From assembly GCA_946482495.1 (NCBI GenBank), contig CAMLRV010000095.1, positions 1 to 7,912 of the forward strand: a stretch of 7,912 nucleotides of DNA. The letters are read 5' to 3'. Source of the DNA: an uncultured Flavobacteriia bacterium. GTDB lineage: Bacteria; Bacteroidota; Bacteroidia; Flavobacteriales; Flavobacteriaceae. This document shows, piece after piece, positions 1-6,661 of the stretch. How positions within the stretch are numbered: the stretch's first letter is position 1; the number at the start of each line of letters is the position of its first letter. The translations under genes and the position numbers were made by a program. The notes under the pieces were generated by a model that was given only the letters and a program-made list of their open reading frames with translations, was not told where the DNA came from and ran no database searches.

Positions 1-1024
1 GATGTTGTAATGATTTATTCGAGGCTAAATCTACAATTTTATTAGCAATATCTTCTGCATCTGTTGCATCAAAATAATACGCTGCATTACCACAAATTCC
101 TGTTGCAAAAGACAAATCAGATGTTAAAATTGGCTTTTGCATGAACATCGCTTCGCAATAGGAGGCTGAGAAACATTCTAACAATGTGGGTAAAAATAAG
201 AAATCACATTGAGAATATAGGTTCGGACATTGTTTAATTGACACTTTTCCTAAAAATTCAATATTATCATTTAAAGCATCAGTTTCAGAAATTCCGAATT
301 CATTTCTTTCTAGAGTTAGAAAAAATTTGAAGGAAAATTCAGGAAAATTCTCCTTTAAAACTGGAATTACTTTTTTAATTATCGCTAAATTTTTATGCGG
401 ATAATTAGCTGAAATCGTTAGTAATTTTACGGTTTCTTCCAATTCATTAATGATTATTTTTTTATCCCAAAGTACTTCGTTTTCAAAAATTTGATTGTAA
501 TAGTTTGTAACCGTATATACTTTTTGTGTTACTTTTTCTTGAAGAATTTTAGTCACATCCGCGCTTTCGGTTACCAAACCTTCATTATTATTTTTAAAAT
601 CGAACATATGGAAAAACTCCATCGCTTTTAATTTTAACTTTTGAAAGAATGAAATTTGCTTGAAATAAGGTGAATTTTTATAAATATAATCTGGCTTAGC
701 AAATCCACAAATGTGTTTGGCTTTAGGTTGCCAATATGTTGGTCCGAAAACGGAAAAAACAACTTCTGGATTATATTTATCCTCAATATCTGTTAAAAAT
801 TTATCATTTCCAAAAATAGCTTTGTAAGCTGATGGTTTTATAGAATAATGAAAAAACTTAAAGTTATCTGGAAATTCAGATTGATTGATTTGATATTTTA
901 AAAAATCGGATAAAACCACAATAAATTGATGTTCTGTATTCGATTTGATTTCGTACAGAAACGAATGCGCAACTTGCAAACCACCACCAACTTTTAAATT
1001 GGAACAATTGATTAAGATAATCAT
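1..1024 (-). CDS. GT4-family glycosyltransferase, 3' end cut by window edge
   Basis: This reading frame opens with ATG at 1024-1022 and runs without a stop to base 1, giving 341 residues; the C-terminus lies outside the window. It reads as a GT-B fold retaining glycosyltransferase (GT4). The N-terminal strand MIILINCSNLKVGGGLQVA (residues 1-19) carries the glycine-rich loop typical of the acceptor domain. The second domain starts around residue 200 with LTISANYPHKNL (202-213), continues with CDFLFLPTLLECF (273-285), and has the EX7E motif as E283 and E291, which normally contacts the nucleotide-sugar donor. It would add one sugar to the lipid-linked repeat unit on the cytoplasmic face of the inner membrane. 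Its ATG overlaps the TGA of the upstream wzy (ATGA, 1021-1024), so it is probably translationally coupled. Family length suggests only a few tens of residues are missing. Donor and acceptor sugars cannot be read from the sequence. An internal 10-bp tandem duplication lies at 331-350. Confidence 0.9.
   Translation of the reverse strand, partial: MIILINCSNLKVGGGLQVAHSFLYEIKSNTEHQFIVVLSDFLKYQINQSEFPDNFKFFHYSIKPSAYKAIFGNDKFLTDIEDKYNPEVVFSVFGPTYWQPKAKHICGFAKPDYIYKNSPYFKQISFFQKLKLKAMEFFHMFDFKNNNEGLVTESADVTKILQEKVTQKVYTVTNYYNQIFENEVLWDKKIIINELEETVKLLTISANYPHKNLAIIKKVIPVLKENFPEFSFKFFLTLERNEFGISETDALNDNIEFLGKVSIKQCPNLYSQCDFLFLPTLLECFSASYCEAMFMQKPILTSDLSFATGICGNAAYYFDATDAEDIANKIVDLASNKSLQH
331..350 (-). 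repeat. 10-bp perfect tandem duplication
   Basis: The plus strand has AGGAAAATTC twice back to back (331-340 and 341-350). It lies in the coding region of the partial glycosyltransferase and encodes ENFPEFSF on the minus strand. Two copies of a 10-base unit may be chance in AT-rich DNA or a small duplication; loss of one copy would shift the frame. Confidence 0.6.
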
Positions 1025-2286
1025 TTTACTGGAATTGGTTTTTTAATAAAATACAAAATCATGATGGGCAGATAATTCAAAAATGGAAATAAAATTAACG
1101 AAATCATTCCATCTCTCCAAACTTGAAAAAGCACCATATTGAATAGCAGCAACAATAAAAACCCTTTGTGTTGTGCTGGTAAATTAGAATATGAATTATA
1201 TAAAAAAGAATACCAACGCCCTACTAAAAACGAGATTAAAAATACACCAATATATCTGAAATTCGCGTATGCTTCACCACTAATTAATGAAATTTGCCCC
1301 ATTTCTCCGAAATCTCTTCCTGAAATTGAAATATCATGTTGCCATTGATTTAATATTGGTTTTTCTGGCCAAATACTTCTCGGCACAAAAAAGAAAAAGA
1401 TAGATTCGTACGTACTCCCGTAAAATATTTTATTTTTCACATCAATAGCGCCAATCATTCCAGCACTTTGCTCAATAAATGACATATCACCTGATTCACC
1501 TTCAGTAAATTCTTCGTAAGAATCTTTGATAACCTCTGTTAATTCAATTTTACCAGTTTCTTGATACACTTTACCCACTTCTTTTAAAGGAAAACTAAAA
1601 AGAATAAACGCGAATCCTAAAACATAATATTTTAGCGGTGGCATTTTTAAATTTAAGGTTTTCAAGTAATACATTAGTACAAATAAAAGTGCTAGAACAA
1701 CTCTAAATCGGTTTTCTCCTTGTAAAGAATAGAAGACAATTAATAAACCAAAATATAACAGATACTGTTTTTTAAATCCTTTTTCGTATAATAAAACTAT
1801 CGCGGAGATAATTCCAAATCCAGTCATCATATTTGAAAAAGTAGAATAATCTGCAGTTTCAATATCTCTATCGGCAATAGAACGATAGGTTGCAATTCCG
1901 ATTAATCCAACAATGAAAACAGCAATCAAATAATAATTAATACGTTTGGGATGCGCTTCTTTTATTTGGCTGTATTTTTTCAATAATTTGTTTCCATTAT
2001 TCTTAAAATTACTCACAAACAAATTGAAGCCGATAAAAAAAGCGAGTAAAGAAATATCAGCAATAAAAATAGCTTTATCTATTTCTTCTAAAGTAATATA
2101 AGTAGCATACCATTTATTAGAAATGATTTTTGTTCCTAAAAAAAAGATTTGAATTCCTCTAAATGTGACGAAGAAAACATGAAAAAAAAGATAAATTAAG
2201 CAACCATTAAGCATATTCAATTGTTTCTCTTTAACTAAATAAACAGAAAGAAGAATAACAATAAAAATGTCTAAATAAATACTCAT
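1021..2286 (-). CDS. wzy: O-antigen/capsule repeat-unit polymerase (Wzy-type)
   Basis: This 421-residue protein is an integral membrane protein with about ten or more hydrophobic segments spread along its length (for example residues 5-18, 72-92, 117-133, 176-188, 194-208, 218-232, 344-356, 373-388 and 394-414). A long hydrophilic stretch lies between about 233 and 343, the layout expected of a Wzy polymerase with a large periplasmic loop. Within it are FVPRSIWPEKP (300-310) and SGEAYANFRYIG (336-347), which I recognise from the oligosaccharide repeat-unit polymerase group (TIGR04370-like). ENRFR (191-195) is another charged motif near a membrane edge. The predicted role is to join flipped undecaprenyl-linked repeat units in the periplasm. 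Wzy proteins diverge strongly, so the call rests on topology, these motifs and the adjacent flippase and glycosyltransferase genes. The ATG overlaps the upstream stop by one base (TAATG) and the TGA overlaps the next start (ATGA). The 5' part carries two runs of eight T on the coding strand. Confidence 0.87.
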   Translation of the reverse strand: MSIYLDIFIVILLSVYLVKEKQLNMLNGCLIYLFFHVFFVTFRGIQIFFLGTKIISNKWYATYITLEEIDKAIFIADISLLAFFIGFNLFVSNFKNNGNKLLKKYSQIKEAHPKRINYYLIAVFIVGLIGIATYRSIADRDIETADYSTFSNMMTGFGIISAIVLLYEKGFKKQYLLYFGLLIVFYSLQGENRFRVVLALLFVLMYYLKTLNLKMPPLKYYVLGFAFILFSFPLKEVGKVYQETGKIELTEVIKDSYEEFTEGESGDMSFIEQSAGMIGAIDVKNKIFYGSTYESIFFFFVPRSIWPEKPILNQWQHDISISGRDFGEMGQISLISGEAYANFRYIGVFLISFLVGRWYSFLYNSYSNLPAQHKGFLLLLLFNMVLFQVWRDGMISLILFPFLNYLPIMILYFIKKPIPVK

Positions 2287-3422
2287 TATATTTTTTGAAG
2301 CTGTTTTATAAAGTTAGATGTAACATTATCAATATCAAAGTTAACTTTTACATTTTCGTATGATGTTTCACCATTTTTTTGTTCGGCAAAACTTTTTATA
2401 GTTTGAAATGCTTTATCAAATGTATCAAAATTTATTTCATCGATAATTACACCATTATTCCCAACAACAATTTCGTTGCAATTTCCTGCAAATTTGGTGG
2501 TTAAGATTGGTAATTTGGCAAAACTAGCTTCAATCAAAGTTAATGGATTTGGATCATTTTTGGTTAGTAACAAGAAAATATCTGAAGCGAATAATAAATC
2601 TCTAACTTTTTCTTTAGATTGATTTCCTAAAAAATGAATGGTCACATCAGATTCACTTTTATTCATTAAATCTTTTTTTAAAGAACCTTCTCCTACTAAA
2701 ACCAAATGATAGTTTTCTTTAGTTTGAAGTTGTGGCCAAAAGTCTACAATTTCATTTACGCCTTTTCTATCTTCAATTTGAGCGACTTGAATGATAATTT
2801 TGGAATCATTCGGAATATTAAATTCCGCTTTAACTTCATTTGAATTTTCCAAAGTCCAAGTTTCAGGTTTTGTAAAAAATGCGCCATCAACTGTGTTGGG
2901 TAAAATAGCAATTGGTTTTTGATTCAAACCTAATAAATCAAAAAGATATGATTTACTTCTTTCGTTTGGAACGGCAAAAGCATCAAATTTATTTTGGATA
3001 AAATTTCGAATAATTGGAACAATTCCGTTTTTATGAAGCATACTTCCATCGTGACCTTCACTCCAAAATACTTTTTTATATTTCTTTTTGAAAAAGAAAT
3101 TAAAAAGCAAACTAAACATTACAGTTGGCATATTCCAAGAACCTGCGTATAAGATATAATCGGGTTGAAATGCTGCAGTTTTTTTCAAAATGGAAGGATT
3201 GAAATGCAAAAACAAGCCACCTTTATGAATGTGAAATCCTTTTAAAATTTCATATTCGAATTGTTGTTCTGAAAGATTGATTTTCCAATGACGATCGGGC
3301 TCATTTTCCGCACAATATAAAACTTTTAAATTGCCACCAATTTTCAATAATTGAGTCTGTAATACATTAAAAAATGCGATTCGATAGGGTGTTGGAATAT
3401 TTGTAACAACAAGCAACTTCAT
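2286..3422 (-). CDS. GT4-family glycosyltransferase with DX7E instead of EX7E
   Basis: This 378-residue protein is a GT-B glycosyltransferase of the GT4 type. The N-terminal acceptor domain begins MKLLVVTNIPTPYRIAFFN (1-19), the usual first strand with the N-x-P-TPYR loop. After the linker ILPNTVDGAFF (173-183), the donor domain has IIQVAQIEDRKGV (210-222), LVLVGEGSLKKDL (240-252) and DIFLLLTKNDPNPLTLIEAS (281-300). In the donor-binding motif the first acidic residue is Asp290 rather than Glu, spaced correctly from Glu298; AGNCNEIV (312-319) follows. I recall DPNPL variants in related Bacteroidota proteins, so this is probably a subfamily trait and not a defect. It would add a sugar to the polysaccharide repeat unit in the cytoplasm; the linkage cannot be predicted. 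Its ATG shares one base with the upstream glycosyltransferase stop, and its stop shares one base with the wzy start (TAATG at both ends), indicating tight translational coupling. Confidence 0.9.
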   Translation of the reverse strand: MKLLVVTNIPTPYRIAFFNVLQTQLLKIGGNLKVLYCAENEPDRHWKINLSEQQFEYEILKGFHIHKGGLFLHFNPSILKKTAAFQPDYILYAGSWNMPTVMFSLLFNFFFKKKYKKVFWSEGHDGSMLHKNGIVPIIRNFIQNKFDAFAVPNERSKSYLFDLLGLNQKPIAILPNTVDGAFFTKPETWTLENSNEVKAEFNIPNDSKIIIQVAQIEDRKGVNEIVDFWPQLQTKENYHLVLVGEGSLKKDLMNKSESDVTIHFLGNQSKEKVRDLLFASDIFLLLTKNDPNPLTLIEASFAKLPILTTKFAGNCNEIVVGNNGVIIDEINFDTFDKAFQTIKSFAEQKNGETSYENVKVNFDIDNVTSNFIKQLQKI

Positions 3423-4630
3423 TAGGAAAGTGTTTTAATATATGTTACTAAATCCATTCTAAATTTTTCCCAAGTATATATTTTTGCTTTTTCGTACGCC
3501 GCTTTCCCCATGCTTTGAGTCAAAGAAAAATCGGATTGCAATTTATACAAGTTTTCTTTTATTGCTTGAACATCTCTAATTGGTGTTACAAAACCATCTT
3601 TGTCATTTTCAACAATATCTTTAGCGGCAGTATTTTCAGTAGCAATTACAGGAATTCCGGTTGCCATCGCTTCCAAAATTACTTGTCCGAAACCTTCTAA
3701 AATAGATGGTAAAACGAAACAATGTGCTTGATGCAATTCATTTTGCAATTTATCATGAGCTACATCAACTACTACATGAATTGGGAAATTATAATTTTGA
3801 ATTAAAGATTCGTCATAAATTCCTCGAGTCACAATTGTTAATTCTATATTACTCATTTCCGACATAGCATCTAACAAATATGTAATTCCTTTTCGTTGAT
3901 TTAAACTTCCGATAAAAATTACTTTAAAAATTTCTGATGGCAGTCTTTCAGAAAATGTGAATTTACTAGTATCAACTCCGTAAGGAATGACTTTAATTTT
4001 ATCTTCAGCAATTCCTTTAAAAATCAATGATTTTTTAGTTAGTGAACTCGCGCAAAGAAAGTGGGTTGCCAATTCAACTTCACTAGACAATACTTCTAAT
4101 TCTTTTTTTGATAATGAAAATTCGTATTCCTGATGTAAAGTTGTAGCTGCTTTTGGATTAAGTTGGATTTCTTCTTCAAAAATTTCTTTTACAAAATTGG
4201 CTTGCGGATGAAATTGAAATAATATTTTTGGTTCAATAGAATTATTTTGAAAGGCGTGCTGTGCACAAGTATTTACTGCAAGAATTGGAATTTTGTTTTT
4301 AATACTTAGTTCTTTTGCTTTTTCTCCTAAAACATAACCTTTTTTCCTGTCAAATTTTACATTTCTAGTAATCAAAAATAAAATTTCATAGAAGAAAGCG
4401 CGTTTTGAAACAATCACTTTATCTGAAACCAAACCTATTTTATATCTTTTGTATAAGTTTGAAGTTATCCCTAAAAAATTCGTAATGGAACTAAACCATT
4501 TTTTATCCAAAGGAAAATACGCTTCGGTAACTAATGCAAATAACATATTAGATTCTGCCAAAGCTAACGCTACCTGATAATCATCGCGTTTACCGGCATG
4601 AACCACAATATATTTTTGATTTGAACTCAT
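3422..4630 (-). CDS. GT4-family glycosyltransferase
   Basis: I place the start at ATG 4630-4628, giving 402 residues starting MSSNQKYIVVHAGKRDDYQ. An upstream in-frame ATG at 4663 would add 11 polar residues lying wholly inside the methyltransferase gene. The chosen start sits one base after the methyltransferase TAA and puts the first beta strand (KYIVVHAG, 6-13) at the N-terminus, as usual for GT-B enzymes. Donor-domain landmarks are KVIPYGVDTSKF (213-224), VIFIGSLNQRKGITYLLDA (237-255), HCFVLPSILEGFGQVILEAM (303-322) with EX7E residues E312 and E320, and GIPVIATENTAAKDIV (325-340). This is a textbook GT4 donor site, so the enzyme is expected to be active and to transfer a sugar to the lipid-linked repeat unit with retention of configuration. 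Sugar specificity is not readable. Its stop codon overlaps the next glycosyltransferase start by one base, consistent with one operon. Confidence 0.92.
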   Translation of the reverse strand: MSSNQKYIVVHAGKRDDYQVALALAESNMLFALVTEAYFPLDKKWFSSITNFLGITSNLYKRYKIGLVSDKVIVSKRAFFYEILFLITRNVKFDRKKGYVLGEKAKELSIKNKIPILAVNTCAQHAFQNNSIEPKILFQFHPQANFVKEIFEEEIQLNPKAATTLHQEYEFSLSKKELEVLSSEVELATHFLCASSLTKKSLIFKGIAEDKIKVIPYGVDTSKFTFSERLPSEIFKVIFIGSLNQRKGITYLLDAMSEMSNIELTIVTRGIYDESLIQNYNFPIHVVVDVAHDKLQNELHQAHCFVLPSILEGFGQVILEAMATGIPVIATENTAAKDIVENDKDGFVTPIRDVQAIKENLYKLQSDFSLTQSMGKAAYEKAKIYTWEKFRMDLVTYIKTLS

Positions 4631-4631
4631 T

Positions 4632-5366
4632 TTATTTTCTTTTGGCAACAACATTTGATCCATATTGCTCTAAGATTTCATATCCTAAAGTTTCAATTCT
4701 TGATTTTAAATCTTCTACAGTAATTAGTTTTCCTTCAATTTCAATTGGATGCAATTCGATAATTAATAATGGAATATTTCTAAAAATACTTTCGTCTTCA
4801 TTTAACACAAAATATTCGGCACCTTCAATATCCGACACCAAAATAAATTCAGAAAAATGATATTTTGCAATTATTTGTGATAATGAACTCAAATTTGTCG
4901 CTACAGAATTCGTTTTTGAAATTTTTCCCATGGTATTGTCTTCACCAGGAATAAATTCATAACCCGATGCACCAATAATTTCATTAAAACATTTCGCATT
5001 TTTGATGTTATTGATTTTGAAGTTATTTTCAATGATTGGAATAAATCTGTTATCGGCTTCAAAAGAAAATAAGTTGGCTTTCGGATTGGCTTTTGCTAAA
5101 GTTGAAGAAACTACTCCAATACTAGAACCAAATTCTACAATAGTGCCTTCGTAATTTTTTAAATATTTAGAAATAAAACGAACTTCAGCACTTTCATATG
5201 TTTTGAAATATAATGAAGAAGCAATTCTCCTTCTAATTACTGGATTTGAAATATCAATTACTAAATTGTGAAATGGAATTTTATTAGAAAATAACAATGC
5301 GATTAATTTCCCTGTAAAATCATTCACCAATATTCTTGCAATTATTAGTTTAATTTGTAATAGCAT
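4632..5366 (-). CDS. FkbM-family SAM-dependent methyltransferase
   Basis: This 244-residue protein matches the FkbM methyltransferase family, with a Rossmann-like SAM domain from about residue 58 onward. Motif I is TIVEFGSSIGVVSSTLAKA (75-93), followed by the acidic end of the second strand in FSFEAD (100-105), the hallmark FILVSDIEGAEYFVL (174-188, DIEGAE at 179-184), and the late strand LLIIELHPIEIEGK (200-213). Motif I has Glu where many family members have Asp, and SS in place of the usual AN or AH. The first 50 or so residues are basic and hydrophobic and could pack against the membrane. In polysaccharide loci such enzymes are usually assigned sugar O-methylation, so it may methylate the repeat unit; the target is inferred from context only. 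The ATG lies inside the last codons of wzx (17-base overlap, 5350-5366) and no nearer Met exists, so translation is probably coupled. Confidence 0.87.
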   Translation of the reverse strand: MLLQIKLIIARILVNDFTGKLIALLFSNKIPFHNLVIDISNPVIRRRIASSLYFKTYESAEVRFISKYLKNYEGTIVEFGSSIGVVSSTLAKANPKANLFSFEADNRFIPIIENNFKINNIKNAKCFNEIIGASGYEFIPGEDNTMGKISKTNSVATNLSSLSQIIAKYHFSEFILVSDIEGAEYFVLNEDESIFRNIPLLIIELHPIEIEGKLITVEDLKSRIETLGYEILEQYGSNVVAKRK

Positions 5367-6633
5367 ATTTTGTTTTTTTATGAATGAAAACTAAAGTTAA
5401 GAAATATAAAAAAGTGTAAATTGGATAAGCCCAAATTATACATTTTAATGATTGAAATTCAGAAATAAAGATAAAATTTAAACAAATATAAATTGTTGTA
5501 AAAATTATTTCTGAAAACATCATGATTTTAGTTCTATCTCTACTTAAAAACACCATTGAAAATAGCATTTTTGCAATTAAAAACACATCACCAATTATTT
5601 GAATGTATAAAATTTCATTAATTGGTAAAAACTTCTTAGTTAATGCAATGTAGATTATAAAATCTTGAAGCAAAAAAGTAATTAATCCAGCAATAATAGT
5701 AGCAGATAGAAAAATTTTAAGTGCGAAACTTAATTCTTTATTTACTTCTTGGATGGTTTTTAAGTTGCTAATTTTCGGAAAAAAATACACACCAATTGCA
5801 CTTGCAATTAATAGCAAATACATACTTGAAATACGGTTAGTTCCTTCCCAAATTCCGGCAATATCAATACCTAAATTATCAATAATTAGATTTCTAACTA
5901 ATATTTGCGCAAATGGAAAACAAAACGCACTCACAATAACATATAACGAAAAATGAGATAGTTTTTTTAGTATTGTTTTATCAATTTGAAACGCAATATT
6001 TTCTTTCCATTGTACCGATTTACTATAAAACAAACTGACTAAAAAAATACAACTTTGTGTTAGAATATAAGCCAACAAAGCGCCATCAATAGTATAGAAA
6101 TACACTAACAAAACCGTTAGTATCACACTCATGATACTCGCACAAATATTGATGATTACATATTTTTTAAAATGTTGTAATCCTGAAATAACTGATAAAA
6201 TAAAGTTATTGATGGCAATAAATGGCGTTCCGATGGCAACAAAATAAAGCAGCCATTTGTATTTTAAATCGTTAAAAACAAAAAGAGTGAGTTGATTTTG
6301 AAAAAGTAAAATCCCAATTAAAACCACAATTGAAAATACCAAATTGATGGTAAAAGACGTATCAATTACTTTTTTAAGTTCTTGTTTATTGTCTTTGAAT
6401 TCACCTGATAGTTTTACAATTCCTGTTCCTGTTGCAGCAGTTGACACTTGAATTAGAATGGTGATAAAATTTGTCAATTGACCTAGCATTGCTACACCAG
6501 CTGGACCAGTAAAAACAGCCAATACTTTTGCAGAAATAAAGGTGGCTACGATTTTAATAAACGTAGATATCGAGGTAAAAGAGGAAACTTTTATCAGCTG
6601 AGAATTAAGTAGGAATTTAATTTTTGCTTTCAA
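5350..6633 (-). CDS. wzx: Wzx-type lipid-linked oligosaccharide flippase (WzxE-like)
   Basis: This 427-residue polytopic membrane protein has about twelve hydrophobic segments, matching the MATE/MOP-fold polysaccharide flippases. It looks most like the WzxE branch. TFISAKVLAVFTGPAGVAML (31-50) corresponds to the first helix and following loop. FAQILVRNLIIDNLGIDIAG (241-260), then IWEGTNRISSMYLLLI (261-276) and YFFPKIS (283-289), matches the conserved central signature. It should move the undecaprenyl-pyrophosphate-linked repeat unit from the cytoplasmic to the periplasmic leaflet. The start is TTG at 6633-6631. An in-frame TAA lies six codons upstream with no ATG in between, and the next internal Met is residue 49, already past the first helix, so TTG is the only sensible start. 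It begins 28 bases after the dehydrogenase stop, the largest gap in the window; its 3' end overlaps the methyltransferase start by 17 bases. It is strikingly rich in Ile, Phe and AT-rich codons. Confidence 0.92.
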   Translation of the reverse strand: MKAKIKFLLNSQLIKVSSFTSISTFIKIVATFISAKVLAVFTGPAGVAMLGQLTNFITILIQVSTAATGTGIVKLSGEFKDNKQELKKVIDTSFTINLVFSIVVLIGILLFQNQLTLFVFNDLKYKWLLYFVAIGTPFIAINNFILSVISGLQHFKKYVIINICASIMSVILTVLLVYFYTIDGALLAYILTQSCIFLVSLFYSKSVQWKENIAFQIDKTILKKLSHFSLYVIVSAFCFPFAQILVRNLIIDNLGIDIAGIWEGTNRISSMYLLLIASAIGVYFFPKISNLKTIQEVNKELSFALKIFLSATIIAGLITFLLQDFIIYIALTKKFLPINEILYIQIIGDVFLIAKMLFSMVFLSRDRTKIMMFSEIIFTTIYICLNFIFISEFQSLKCIIWAYPIYTFLYFLTLVFIHKKTKYAITN

Positions 6634-6661
6634 TAGATTTGGGATGTATTAAAATTAAAAA

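Noticed and set aside
1139..1348. Open frame of 69 codons on the plus strand
   Set aside because: It lies entirely antisense to wzy, has no family resemblance, and the minus-strand frame has clear Wzy motifs over the same bases.
3515..3700. Open frame of 61 codons on the plus strand
   Set aside because: It is antisense to the donor domain of a well-supported GT4 gene and its translation looks like reverse-strand noise.
4628..4663. Upstream ATG at 4663 as the start of the first glycosyltransferase
   Set aside because: It would add 11 polar residues overlapping the methyltransferase by 32 bases; the ATG at 4630 sits directly after that gene's stop and gives the normal GT-B N-terminus.
4621..4860. 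Open frame of 79 codons on the plus strand
   Set aside because: It is antisense to the methyltransferase and the glycosyltransferase start; no recognisable domain.
5753..5956. Open frame of 67 codons on the plus strand
   Set aside because: It is antisense to the flippase, in a region where the minus strand encodes the conserved WzxE-like signature.
6634..6661. Possible promoter or terminator in the 28-base gap between dehydrogenase and flippase
   Set aside because: It is AT-rich but has no hairpin followed by a T run and is too short to hold a convincing flavobacterial promoter (TTG plus TAnnTTTG).
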